Origin: Psilocybe azurescens
Taxonomy: Eukaryota > Basidiomycota > Agaricomycetes > Agaricales > Agrocybaceae
DNA: 25,098 bases
Assembly (NCBI GenBank): GCA_023853785.1
Contig: JAJIRX010000421.1
Span: 1 to 25,098 of the forward strand
Direction of reading: 5' to 3'
The notes beneath the pieces were generated by a model, which was given only the letters and a program-made list of their open reading frames with translations, was not told where the DNA came from and ran no database searches. Within the stretch, counting starts at the first letter, position 1; every line of letters starts with the position of its first letter. Shown piece by piece: positions 1 to 10,566 of the stretch. The translations under genes and the position numbers were made by a program.

Positions 1-466
1 GGTTGTTTCGTTGGCGAGTCTTCCCCAAAGTTAGGTCTCGCGATTTCTAACCGCTGTAAGATTGTGGCTAGAAAAGAACGCCATATATATTTGATATGTG
101 AGCAAGAGAGATGAGTTGACTGTCGCCTCCGGTCTGCTGCACCAGCAGAAAACGAGGCGGAGGAGAGATTATTCAGAAGCACATCTGCCATTCATCCGCT
201 TTTGGCGTCATCGGATGTTCATGCTTAACATGGACACTGCGGCGTGCTGGATACGAATAGCGGCCATGGTTGGAATGACAACCAGTCACTTACTGCCCCA
301 ACTCACAATAAATAGATATGCTCTACCGTAAGCACCGTTTGATTCACGTTCCCAACAGATATCCATAGTCTCGGCAGTACGTTTCTCTTCTTCCACTATG
401 TTCTATCTGTCTCTCAAACCTGCTTGATCTTTTATCTTCCAGACGCTGTACAAATCATCACCACCT
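1..466. other. Non-coding left edge, upstream of the DUF6535 gene
   Basis: I see no supportable gene here. An AT stretch at 81-97 looks TATA-like but lies about 370 bases before the first supported start codon, so I do not call it a promoter. The open frame at 98-331 has no recognisable composition or domain and I treat it as chance. Confidence 0.5.
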
Positions 467-2799
467 ATGATTACACCAGTGCCTCTGTCGAGTGAGCACA
501 TAAATGAAACGCATGCAAGGCCAGAAACGGGCAGCGAAGTGAGCGATCATGGTATCAATCTTTTCAATTAACATTAATTTACATTTCCCAATCCTCTTCT
601 AGGATAATATCTTCAAAGTCTGGGGTTTAGATGACCCCTTCTGTCTTGAAAGGCCCGATGGTGACCCTTGGAACATCCTGCTGAGGCCTTTACTGGAAAA
701 GGACAAACAACAGTGTGCTTCTTGGGCTGACGAGGTGCAAAATCTCTTAATATTTGTACGTTTTGCTTTATCAACGAGATGCAAACATTTTAATCCGGTT
801 GAAGGCTGGTCTATTCTCTTCTGTGGTGACGGCTTTCGTTATCGAATCATACAGAAACCTCAAGCCTAGTTCCGATGACACCATGGTTTTTTGTTATCTC
901 GTATCGCCAATCGACTCGATAACCCTCTCAATGTTACAGCTTCGTTTCCGTCAATGACGGACTTAGAACCTATCCCCCTTTCGCCTACATCATCTTCTAT
1001 CCGAACCAATACTCTTTGGTTCATCAGTTTAGTCCTTAGCTTGGCTACTGTGCTTGTCGGGACAATTTCTTTGCAATGGCTTCGAGAGCATCAATCCTAC
1101 CCCGACCTTTCTCCAAAGCAAACCTTTGCGCTTTTCCATTTGCGAAACAGCGGATTGCGTGAATGGCATGTATCAAAGCTCTTCACTATACTGCCCTCTT
1201 TTACAATGTGCTGTGATACTCTTCTTGGCAGGATTGATCGACTTTCTCGTTGAAAATGGAAACCATGATGTTTTAATTCCGGTTAGTGTGGTGATAGGAT
1301 TTACGCTTCTCTTCCTACTTTGTACGACCGCCCTTCCCACTTTACAAGGTGCTGCGGTATACTTTAAGCGCCCATGGGCTGGCAGACACTCGGCGGTACC
1401 CAATCAATGCCCGTACAAAAGCCCACAGTCATACATCTTCCGCAACATATCGTCTATTGTTCTTCAGCTGATTCTGCATATATACCCTTCCTTTCACACT
1501 TTCCTGAGAAAGGTGTATCAACTTCTGTCTTCGCCTGCGGAAATTACAACATCTGTATCCGATTCGGTTTCCCGTCACATCAACAATACCTGGATGCCTC
1601 AAACAACATGGACACAGTTCGACTTGGCCTGGCTCTCACTACGAGATGCCTGCATGCGCAATGTTTACGGTCGCGCAACAGAAGTGATTAATCTAGGTCA
1701 AGAACTGCATAAAAGCTTCCCTATGTATGACGCCATTCGTGCACTTCAGGAAAGCTTGCAAGACACAGCTACCTTTTCCGCCCAGTATCACTGCTTTTCC
1801 GAGCTTTCCGAAGGGATTTTTCCACGTGAACACATACCAGCCGAAACATGGGATAAGTATAAAACGGAGAATGAGTACTTTCAAGATCTTCTGGCCACTG
1901 ACCAGGATCGGGCAGTGTCGTTATCGGATTTCTTCAAACTAAATGGACCCAAGCAGTTCCAGGAAAGATACCAATCACTTGATATACGCCCTTCCCAAAC
2001 AAACACGGCAAAGGCAGTCCATCACGAAAACCTACACATGTTCATTGATCATATGTATTGTCACCATCCATTTGACGAACGATTATCCAAGCACATGCTT
2101 GAGATCAAACTACGCTTATTGGGATACTTTTATCATGAGCAAGCATACGAACCTCAACCACATGTTCTGGCTTCCACCTACTCTCCTGCCTTACCGGCAT
2201 GTCTAGCCGTGAACTACGATTTTTCGTACATTAACAGAATATTGACAGACGAAGGCAAGTGTCCTGCAGTTCACACTAAATCGACCGCCTACTGATTCTT
2301 TCTATAAAGTGTTCTATTTTGAGTGTGGCAATATCTTCTATGCCTTTTTCAACGAGTCAGCGACGATACAAACGTTCGGTCATCAATACCAAGCATCATT
2401 CACCCCCACCTTCCCCATTTCATGCGCGTGGGCCGCCGGGCTATCATCAATGCTTCGCCAACCGTGAGTGGACGTAGGAGTGATTGTGACGGATTCATCA
2501 CTACATTTACCTTCATAATGGAACGCCTGGACCAAGAGCTCGCAACTGCAGACATAGAGGGCCAACCGAGTCTTTTATTTTATATCGCTGCTCTGTTTGC
2601 AAAAGGGCTGGTTGTCAGCTATTTTGGACCCAATCTTCGGCTTCTCCTCTCCACTTTACATGAGTATAAGAGGAAAACGATAGATAAAGGGATAATTAAT
2701 ACTGAACTTGAAGAGCAATTCCGGCTTCCCGCTATATATGGACCACATGTCTTCTCACAAGAATGGTGGGTTTTTCTTAACGTCCATACGAGTACCTAA
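467..2799 (+). pseudogene. DUF6535 membrane protein gene, frameshifted
   Basis: The encoded protein belongs to the DUF6535 family of basidiomycetes, whose function is unknown. Exon 1 is 467-538, an intron with a GTGAGC donor follows, exon 2 is 603-755, a second intron has a GTACGT donor, and exon 3 starts at 805. The family core is clear: a WADEVQNLLIF segment, then AGLFSSVVTAFVIES across the second splice junction, then hydrophobic helices near 1010-1075 and 1200-1345, then a long soluble tail. The frame changes at the six-T run 887-892, where one more T would give MVFLLSRIANRLDN. It changes back near 1197-1202. Two more changes are needed between about 2285 and 2330, where all three frames are interrupted, and the last segment runs in frame to a stop at 2797-2799. 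The gene is either a young pseudogene or a real copy damaged by sequence errors. The cluster around 2285-2330 favours real decay. Confidence 0.8.
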
Positions 2800-3119
2800 T
2801 ACAGGTTTATATGAATTCATGTTTCTTAATACACTCCTGCACCGCATGGTCTTAAAAATACCAACTAGCACAGTGACAGAACCTCGACAGAATTTCGAAA
2901 CCGAATCCAAGCCGAATCCGAACAACTGACAAATAGACCGAGTTGAATTTATCATATTCTATTTAAATGTCCCAATGTACAACAGCTACCTGAATATGCA
3001 AAATCCAGTTATATGGTAGTATACAAATGCGTTGCGTAGAAATACATTCGTAAAATGGTCATGTGTCGTTAACAATATCCATCGTTATCCACTATTCGCT
3101 TAGCTTTACATGTTGATCC
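2800..3119. other. Convergent intergenic spacer
   Basis: This AT-rich stretch separates the 3' ends of the DUF6535 gene and the aspartic protease gene, which run toward each other. I see no coding frame that looks real and no repeat. It presumably holds both polyadenylation regions. Confidence 0.5.
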
Positions 3120-4899
3120 TCAAGCAAGTTTGGCGAGGGTGATGGTGTTCTTCGTGGCATCCGTCGAGAAATACACGTTCTTGAGGAAAACGTCTCCAAC
3201 CAGCCACTGATTAGGTCCTCCAATGTTACCACTTGCAATACCGGAGACACAGTCGCCTTTCTGGTCATTGGGATTAATGGGTGCGAAGGCGATGTCACGG
3301 GGTCAATCTCGAAGGTCTGGCTGCCAAATTGAAGAGCAACTTTGTCTGTCAATGTGCAAGGGACGGTGAATCCTCCTTGGTTGTCAGACTTGGCTCCCTT
3401 GATCCCAGCGTGGATTGCGGTTGCATCAGCGGCAGGTACAATCATAAGTGTTGTGCCTATGGTAGAAATGAAAAGGGAGATCGCGTCAGTATGTAGGCTT
3501 GAACCCATATGAGTAGATTCAGTACCTGTGTCGAGAATAGCAGTGCGTCCAGTCAAACCAGTGTCGGCGCCGTTAACGGTAACGGCGCCAAGGTCAGCGG
3601 TCCAAAATCCATCCTTATCAACGTTGGGAACAGTAACCAGTGCCGAATTGTCGAATTTAGTGGGATCAAGAGCACTAAAAACATGATAATATATCAGGAC
3701 TGACACCAGACCTGATTGATGGAATAACTAACCCAAATGTGATTTCTCCATCGTTCTTGAAATCTTCAAGACGAGAAATCTTGTACGAAACAATAGCCTC
3801 GGGGATCTTGTTGGCAGCTGCAAGAGCTTCGACAGGTGTGAGGGTCTTTTGCTCAGAAAGGGACTAGGATTGAATCAATATCAACGAAACGAGTTGCAGA
3901 AGGAATTGATAAAAGTTAACTGACCGATCTGGCAAGGCCCATAAGTCCATCGTTGGGAGAGTTATCGGAAGAGAAGTCTACAGATTCCGTAGTAGCAACA
4001 CCAAAGGTGAGGCCGGGAAGGGCTAATCCTGCAATAGTAACATCGTCTGTAACGATGTTTCCAGAGACGGACCCAGACCCATAAGTGATCTTGAACTGAT
4101 TTCCGGTGTCATTAAACGAACTACTGCTCTCTGGCCCAAGGAATACATGGCTTCCCTAAGTATTAAATGAGCAACTTTCTAGTTAATGAAGTAAATGGAA
4201 AGAACGTACACAACCTCCTCCATTGGAAGCACAGTTGTCGGAGCCTACCCAGAAATCAGCGGAACCGGAGTCCATCGTCACGAGGAAGTCTCGAGGCGGG
4301 TTTCCAACTTGAACGGTGGCCGAGTAACCAACATCCACAGCCCTTGTTAGTCAAATATTAGTGACGGTTAGCAGATCTTTCACCAGAACCCACTCACTCG
4401 ATATCTAAACCCAGAGAGTTGGGTGCAGTTGGCTGATTTGCCTCAGTAATATTGTCATCAGCCCTGCTTTATTTTCCTTTGTATCGGCAAGGGATTTCGC
4501 TCCGGATGATTGACTGGGTGCAGGAAGTCCAAATCGGTTAAACCGCTTCTCAAGGCCTTCCGGTCCTTCAACAGAAAGTATTCGCCTCTCAAGTCGGCTA
4601 TGGAGGTCTCTTCTAGAGGGCTCCTCGCAACCCGTCATGCGCGCCAATCGACGAATTCCCCGATTCATGTGTTGTTGCAAATACTGATATGGGTTACTAG
4701 AATTTAGAACCATTCGAACACTACAAATAGAGTGTGATACTCACAATCTGGCCGTGTACGTTTCGAGCTTGTTCTACACGTCTAAGTGGAAGAGTAACAA
4801 ACTTTGGGGCGCGCTTTACTGGAGCTGAATCTGCCACCTGCACAAACATCATAAAAGAACGCTTGCCAAAACGGCGGAAAACGGCAATGAAAGTTGCAT
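3120..4899 (-). CDS. Secreted pepsin-like aspartic protease (family A1)
   Basis: This is a pepsin-family endopeptidase with two catalytic aspartates. Seven exons, in transcript order, are 4899-4745, 4683-4398, 4342-4210, 4155-3925, 3863-3733, 3674-3526 and 3456-3120, and all introns are 54-69 bases. The start gives a hydrophobic signal peptide (MQLSLPFSAVLASVL), followed by a basic propeptide of about 120 residues. The first catalytic motif is MDSGSADFW (about D172), the flap is ITYGSGS, and the second motif is ILDTGTT (about D361). The C-terminus QWLVGDVFLKNVYFSTD is typical of fungal A1 proteases. The first site has DSG rather than DTG. Three single-base gaps must be assumed: at the A run 4853-4856, the C run 4462-4464 and the G run 3299-3302. 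With them the coding length is 1,425 bases (474 residues) and every phase fits. Without them the signal peptide, the end of the propeptide and the C-terminus fall out of frame. Confidence 0.9.
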
Positions 4900-5622
4900 G
4901 ATGGAGAAAATTTAGAAGAGTATAAGTAACGAGTGAATGAAGAAAAAGAAATAAAGAACGATAAAAGGCCCAAACCGGGGGCAGACTGAAGCTGGAAAGG
5001 AAAAGGGGAGATGGATATGGATACCTCGAGAGGTATGGAAGGGTCCTTAAATACGACTCTTTTGACGGCTGCTCCATGGCAGTATGCAGACCATGCAGGC
5101 CGGTAGGCCTGGATACGCCGTGTCAGCGAATAGATACTTCGCGATTGTTCGTCCTGAAGGCATGTACAAAGCTCGAAAGCCTCTTATTGTTGGCTATAAC
5201 CAGCCTTTTGTCCCTTTCATTGTTCAGCTATTAATAGACGCACTTTGCGTTACTTAGCCGGAGATTTATCACCCCTTTCCCAGGCCCTGTCTTGGCTTTT
5301 TTTAGAACGTTGCCAGCAATTGTCTGCGCAAAACCTGCGAGAATTAAATGGTGTGCGCTCACCTGGTTGCGTTGGGCCGTTGTCAGACATTTGGCCTGAA
5401 CTCCTGATCTGTATCGGTCCTTGGACTCGACATTACGTACAGATGGCGGCAGCGCACTGGGAGCCATAACAAAATAAATAGCGCAACATGAATACGAAAG
5501 TGAGGGAAAAGCTAAAGGTATCATTGACGAGGAGACGAATATGAAGAAACGAAGGATAGTATAACCCGATAAATTTAAGATAAAGAAAAGAGAAGAAAGA
5601 AGGAATGAATCCACTTGAATAC
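4900..5622. other. Spacer upstream of the protease gene
   Basis: Apart from the protease leader and its candidate TATA element I see no firm gene. A 46-codon open frame on the minus strand (5250-5390) and a longer one (5231-5701) are present, but neither has a recognisable domain or convincing splice structure. Much of the stretch probably serves as the 3' region of the phosphatase gene and the promoter of the protease gene. Confidence 0.4.
5046..5053 (-). promoter_or_regulatory. Candidate TATA element of the protease gene
   Basis: On the minus strand this reads TATTTAAG, about 150 bases before the protease start codon. The stretch between them is rich in C and T on the coding strand, as is common in leaders of well-expressed fungal genes. 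The assignment is inferred from position and sequence only. Confidence 0.35.
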
Positions 5623-5793
5623 CTATAATACAAACGGCGGAAGGGTATCGACAACCACCGGCGCGCTTGGAACAAAAGCGGGGAGGTCCTCCAAAGTCCA
5701 CTTAACGGCACCACCCAAGAAAGAGATAAACACTCCGCAAAAAATAGGAACAAGACAGACAGTCGACAAACAAGCTCGACAGCACTCATGCAT
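5623..5793 (-). CDS. Possible 56-residue single-pass membrane protein
   Basis: An uninterrupted minus-strand frame of 57 codons including the stop. The N-terminus is cysteine-rich (MHECCRACL), followed by a hydrophobic segment (about residues 10-30, including VPIFCGVFISFLGGAV) and a short proline-rich tail containing VKWTLEDLPAF. Its composition looks like a genuine small membrane protein rather than random sequence. Its ATG overlaps the stop of the upstream phosphatase gene by eight bases (ATGCATGA). I do not recognise the family. It could be a separate short gene with its own promoter, an alternative 3' exon of the phosphatase transcript, or chance. No splice site or promoter decides this. 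Confidence 0.35.
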   Translation of the reverse strand: MHECCRACLSTVCLVPIFCGVFISFLGGAVKWTLEDLPAFVPSAPVVVDTLPPFVL

Positions 5794-8458
5794 ACGAAGA
5801 GCTCTCCAACCCCGCCTTACTCACTCTTCTCAGCGGCTGGAGGGTAGTCTCATCCACCGGCGCCCTCCTCGCGTGTCTGTACCGCCCATACGAGTCCTTG
5901 ATCTCCATTTCCTGCCCCGAGTCGCCCATCACCCGATCCATGAGCCCCCAGCCGACATCGGACCACCACCGCTGTTCAGACCGCTTATATTATCCATAGG
6001 GGCAGGCTCTCCCGCACATGGGCACCCCGACGACTCGACCCCGACGCCATTACATAGCTCTCCGGAATGCCTCCAGGAATTCCGGTACCGCCTTCTGCGA
6101 CGCTGGCGCCTGACCCAGGATGAGAGTGGTTCGACGAAAGCGTCGGCTGCACGCCAACGGACTTGCCTCCGAGCTCCTGCTCCTCGAAGTTCATGAGTTC
6201 AGAGACAAATCCGATATTGGGTGAGATGCCCTTCCGTCTCTCGAGTACGAATGCATAGGCACTTGAGAGTGTCCAGTGGTTCGCATGGATGAGATACGCC
6301 ATGACAGCTGTTACTGAGCGAGATTTTCCAGCTTTGCAGTGAACGTATGTGGCCGCCGAGTGTAATCGCGCATCATCTTTGCGTGAAAGTGGCGCATAAG
6401 GATCCATTCCATTCCATGTAAGAGAAATTGTAAAGGACTCACCTAAAATGTCGCAAACTTCCCTAACGCCTTTGGCAATATTCTCCTCTTCCACCGTATC
6501 TCGCATCGGGATCTTGTAGTACTTATCAAACACCTCTCTTAATTTCAGCCCATGGTCATCGTCACACTCCGCTGCGATGTTCAATATGCGCTTGACGCCA
6601 AGTGCTTGAAGCTCCGCCACATGTTCTGGTGTCGTAAGTTCAGGCCCTAAGAACAAGAAATGGGGTAAAATAGTGGATATCGTGAAGACTGGGAATGCAT
6701 CTTCAGTTGTAGGCGGGTCGAGATCCGGACGAGCGGTGACAGGTGATGGTGGCAAGAAAGGTTTCGGGGTACCAGGTGTATGTGGAGGGGTATAGTACGG
6801 TGTTAAATAATTGGAGGGATCGTTGCTCGGAGTCATAGGTGTGTAGCGCGCGGATGAAGGTGGCGAATGATTTGAATAAATAAGATTAAGATGTGATGGC
6901 GATTGTGGGGGCTGGATGGACAGAGAGAGCGTTGGAGGGACAGCGAGGGTAGCGGATCGCATTTGTTTTGTGCGCACGGAGAGTTTTGGGGGCCCGAGAC
7001 GTTCGGCTGATTTTGTGTCGATCCGACGCAGGTTATGGGCGTTGGGCCGCCGCGGTGGGGCGGGTCGTCGGAAGCCTATTGAAGAAGGGGTGGCGAAGGT
7101 GAGGCGTCGACAACATCCATATGGTGGGACTCTGCAGTACTGAGACCCCGCGATGACGATGACGACATGGTAGACGACATCATGGGTAACGGCGATCGAG
7201 GAATAGAGGGAGAAGGGGGTTTGGATGATGTGGATGAGGCGAGTTCGATTTCAGGAAGCTTTTAGAACGGAAAGCGGCTTGGGTGTCTAGCTGCAGCAAG
7301 CCAGCGCCTCTTTCATCCCTCCCCGGGATGCAGTGACAGGAGGCGCTAGTGTCGATTCACTTGTGGGGTTTGATGGAGCGCTAATTGATTCTAGGTCATC
7401 AACTGTGGTGATGAGGGTCTGGAGGTCTGGATGATGGCCTGCAAGTGAAATGCCTCCCTCTAGATAAGCAATAGATCCATAGCTTAAGAGTGGCGTTATA
7501 ACGGGTATAATTGCCCAAGCTGTGATACCTAGATTATCCTTGTCCTTGGGATCCATTTCATCATCATAAACCACTACATCCCCATCCCAGGGTCCACCTG
7601 GGCACATCAGAGAATCCCACTGCATTTTACCTTGCTCCGTGGTCGTGAATTGTCGAAGGGCGTCAAGGGATTGCAGCCCGCCTCAGGTCTCCTGCAGCGT
7701 TTAAGAATGAGAGAAGGTATGGCGATGTTTATACTGTGTCGCAAATGGAAAGATTGATGTGCGGCTAGCGGTCTCGTGTCGATGAGCAAAGGCCTTTTCG
7801 GCTGTAGCAGGCGAGTGTAAAGCGTTTGGGCTGAAACGGCAGACGCTGTTTGGAATCCCGTTGGTAGTGGTGATGCGAACGGAGGCGGAGGATGGGGGCG
7901 TGTGCCAGCTGCGGAAAATAGTGCGCTGTGCGGTGTTTCCGAAGCAGGCGTGAAATAGGACGAAGCGATGCTTGATGTAGGGCTAAGTGCGCTAAGAGGA
8001 CCCCCGGGCGATGCAGATGCTGTGAAGGCTGATCTTGACATTACGCTGTCAAGGTTAAGGTCGAGGTCGAGATCGACTTTTCGTAGGTCACTGCGGGATC
8101 GTATAGGGCGCAGACGAAGGTTCTTCTTAACGCTCTGACGAAGTTGCTGGAGAGCCTCTAGATCTTTGGTGATATCATCCGGCAGCGGGTCTTCGTCAGA
8201 CGAGAGGAGCTTGATGCTGGGCCCTGTGTGACCCGTAGGCGATGAGGTATTGGAGGAATCAGAGTCCGAGAGCTGCATGGTGTCCTCAAACACGTCATTG
8301 TCGTCGTCGTCGTCTTCGTCCTCCGAGATGTGGAGTATGGGCGAATCTCGCTCCAGCTGGATGGCCGGACCCTTCTTTTCAATCGCCTTGGCGAGGTCGA
8401 TCTTTGGTGGGCGGACACGTTTTGTGCCAGGCGAGGTAGTCGTAGCATCCTCGACCAT
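5786..8458 (-). CDS. Rhodanese-like plus dual-specificity phosphatase (MAPK phosphatase type)
   Basis: This protein probably dephosphorylates Tyr and Thr of a MAP kinase. The N-terminal third is low-complexity, with an acidic run near residue 50 and Ser/Pro-rich stretches. A rhodanese-like domain follows at roughly residues 215-345 (LLIDTRPLAAHQSFHLRHS). It contains a basic cluster LILKRCRRP where MAP-kinase phosphatases carry their kinase-interaction motif. A Ser/Pro-rich linker leads to the catalytic domain with HCKAGKSRS near residue 680 and the ERRKGISPN segment. The C-terminus is recovered near 5786-5930 (HARRAPVDETTLQP). One 66-base intron (6377-6442) fits GT-AG and restores the catalytic domain. 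Five frame corrections are required: the C run 7677-7679, about 7300-7325, about 7251-7258, the G run 7087-7090, and two bases in a TA repeat near 5985-5993. With them the protein is about 870 residues. Between these points the frame is open and well preserved. Confidence 0.85.
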
Positions 8459-8850
8459 CGAGAAAGAAAAGATGGTTTGGTTTGTGCTGATGCGGGGACC
8501 TCAAGGCTCGCGGTCTGCAACAAAGCCGGTGTCTGAGTTGACACCATTCATCATGTTCTCACACTTCATCATTTTATTACTTGCATATTCTCAATGTTCA
8601 GTTCTTTCTTTTCTTACACTTGTGGGCAAACAATTTTCGAAAGGAGGCTTGCAATCATTTGGGGTTGAGGTCAATTGCACTATTCATCATCCAACATTGC
8701 TGTCCCTTGTTGCCAACGCGATAAGCCAATACCTGGTTTAGGCAACTCTTGGGCTCGTTCCTCGAGGCACACCAATCTGGGATACAATAAGATCAGCACT
8801 ATTGTAAGCACTAAATTCTAATCAACGCTATTTGAATAAGAACCCCAAGC

Positions 8851-8870
8851 CTGCTCTGACCTGCTCTGAC
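8851..8870. repeat. Tandem duplication, 10 bp period
   Basis: The ten-base unit CTGCTCTGAC occurs twice head to tail, and a third degenerate copy (TTGACTCTGG) follows. It lies in non-coding DNA. The period matches the arrays near 24665-24860. Confidence 0.8.
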
Positions 8871-9140
8871 TTGACTCTGGACCGGCGCGCAGAGAATATG
8901 CACCATCGGAATTTCGGAAGCCAATCGGCGATGATTTTTATGGCGTCAAGCAGTTATGTACGGTACTATTTTTAGATTCTAGAACTATGCCATCTTGTAC
9001 ATTTTGAGTTGTATTTTTGACAAGCACAATGCAATCATCGTGTAAGCCTCCTTGAAACAGGATCCAAAAAGATTGATGCATATCGGGACAGATTAAGGAG
9101 CGTCAAAACCTTTTTCAAAAGATCAACTTACATGCGTGAT

Positions 9141-9158
9141 TGACCATGGCCATGGTCA
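9141..9158. repeat. Perfect 18 bp palindrome
   Basis: The sequence TGACCATGGCCATGGTCA equals its own reverse complement. It could bind a dimeric regulator or be chance; nothing else in the sequence points to a function. Confidence 0.7.
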
Positions 9159-9720
9159 TTGCGAGTCTAGCTAGCAAGAAAAGCATTGGGTGCATATAGA
9201 AAATCTGCGTACAGCACTTTCTGGACCCTGCACACCAAAAAACCATAACTGCTATTGTACAAGAGATCCTTTGCCATTATGCTCATCAAGGGCCGTCGAT
9301 GATCGCATACCAGACATGCTGACTATATATTAAGCTACGTTGCCTGATATCTCTGAAGATAGATACTGTTATTGTTCTATAGACCACACATAGTCACAAT
9401 TACCCACTTGAAAGAAATTTTTGCGTAATCTGAAAGATTTCACAGAGACGACACTCTGTTGGATGCGATCCGTTGCATCATTGCAGAAATCAAAGGTCAT
9501 TACAATCTGTTGTAATCAAGATTAAAGTTGTAGATACTCTACACGATATGACTCTATTATAGGCATTAAATACATCGAATGCTCTGTATATTATGCTTTC
9601 CGTTATGGAGCATATAATCCCCCACTGCAGTGATCCAAATCGGTTAATAATTTCCTTTCTCAGACTAGACCCCATCATTCCGACATATGGTCAACATATG
9701 GATAATCTAAATTGATTATC

Positions 9721-9736
9721 AGTGCCTCAGTGCCTC
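9721..9736. repeat. Tandem duplication, 8 bp period
   Basis: The unit AGTGCCTC is present twice in direct succession in non-coding DNA. It is probably a slippage or repair scar. Confidence 0.75.
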
Positions 9737-10004
9737 CCGTACTCCCATATTGGACGGTATAACATCGATATCCTGCCATTACTCGCCTCACCTTGAGTTT
9801 TACTTGTCCGCTTGTATTTGCTCTTTGCTTGTTCTCATAATCTCTCTGTCATGATCCCGTCGGAAAATTGATCGCTTTTCTTTTCAATAGCAAGCTATGT
9901 TAACTTGAAACGTCACATAAAATTTGTTTCGGAGGATAGTCGGTCAGGAGAATGTGTCTTGCCCATGAAGTTGAAGCAAACGTGGGGTCTGCTGGCATTT
10001 AATC

Positions 10005-10523
10005 ATGAACATCAGTGACAGAGACTCTGTGAACCGGATAATCTCACTCTCCCAGGAGTCGGTTACACCAAACCTTACGGCAGAGTTTAGTATGATTGGG
10101 AAACGAGGACATGAACGTTTGAACGTCATTTGGGTAAGTCCCAAAAGCTCGCCATAAGGCTGTGATTGACGCCTGTATGTTAGGGTATTCCGACTCTTCA
10201 AAATTTCTACTCACAACGATTGCTTTTGCAGGTGATTAGCTGTTTTTGGGGATGAAATTTGAAAGATAAGATCTATGACCCGACGGATCCCCAACGGTGG
10301 ACGGCCGAGGAAGCGTGGAAAAATGAGATATTACGATTCGTGCCAAGAGCTGGAGCACGTTCGATTGTGACAAATGTGACAGTTGGTGTATTTTTCTCTT
10401 GAACCGCTAAGACTGTACATTGCGATGTCGGTGGAAGCAGCAGGACGGACAAGAACGCTTCATAGCAAAAGATCGTTTGGAAAGTACCCCAAGGTGGTGG
10501 ATTCACCGGCATATGACGCGTGA
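10005..10523 (+). pseudogene. Coding-like relic, unrecognised
   Basis: Pieces here read like protein-coding exons. 10005-10133 is an open frame from an ATG that ends at a GTAAGT donor, with an acceptor at 10183. 10184-10231 continues in phase to another GT. 10271-10380 has coding-like composition (contains DPTDPQRWTAEEAWKNEIL). A further open segment ends at 10523 (GKYPKVVDSPAYDA). The second putative intron would be only 39 bases and the link to the last segment is broken, so I call it a relic rather than a gene. I do not recognise a family. The alternative is coincidental open frames. Confidence 0.3.
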
Positions 10524-10566
10524 GCTGAATTACCTACATTTATATTCGCGGCTATCCATTTATCAG

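Larger units (their letters stand above)
8459..10004. other. Gene-poor region between the phosphatase and cytidylyltransferase genes
   Basis: This is the left part of a 2.1 kb stretch between two divergently transcribed genes. It should contain the phosphatase promoter. I found short tandem duplications at 8851-8870 and 9721-9736 and an 18-base palindrome at 9141-9158. The scattered open frames have no recognisable domain and no consistent splice sites. Confidence 0.5.

Noticed and set aside
3457..3525. Continuous reading through the last protease intron
   Set aside because: The intron length is divisible by three and has no stop, so it looks coding, but removing it restores the uninterrupted LDTGTTLMIVP active-site segment with GT-AG borders.
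5250..5390. 46-codon minus-strand ORF (contains CWQRSKKSQDRAWERGDKS)
   Set aside because: No recognisable family, no supporting splice or promoter signal, and an overlapping longer frame reads equally well. It stays as possible chance.
6377..6442. Open frame through the phosphatase intron
   Set aside because: The 66-base segment is open, but it has a GTGAGT donor and an AAAG acceptor, and removing it gives the smooth DILDDARLHSAATYVHC segment expected before the active site.
8158..8547. Minus-strand frame overlapping the start of the phosphatase gene
   Set aside because: It is an out-of-frame shadow of the acidic and Ser-rich N-terminal region. The start at 8458 gives the coherent protein.
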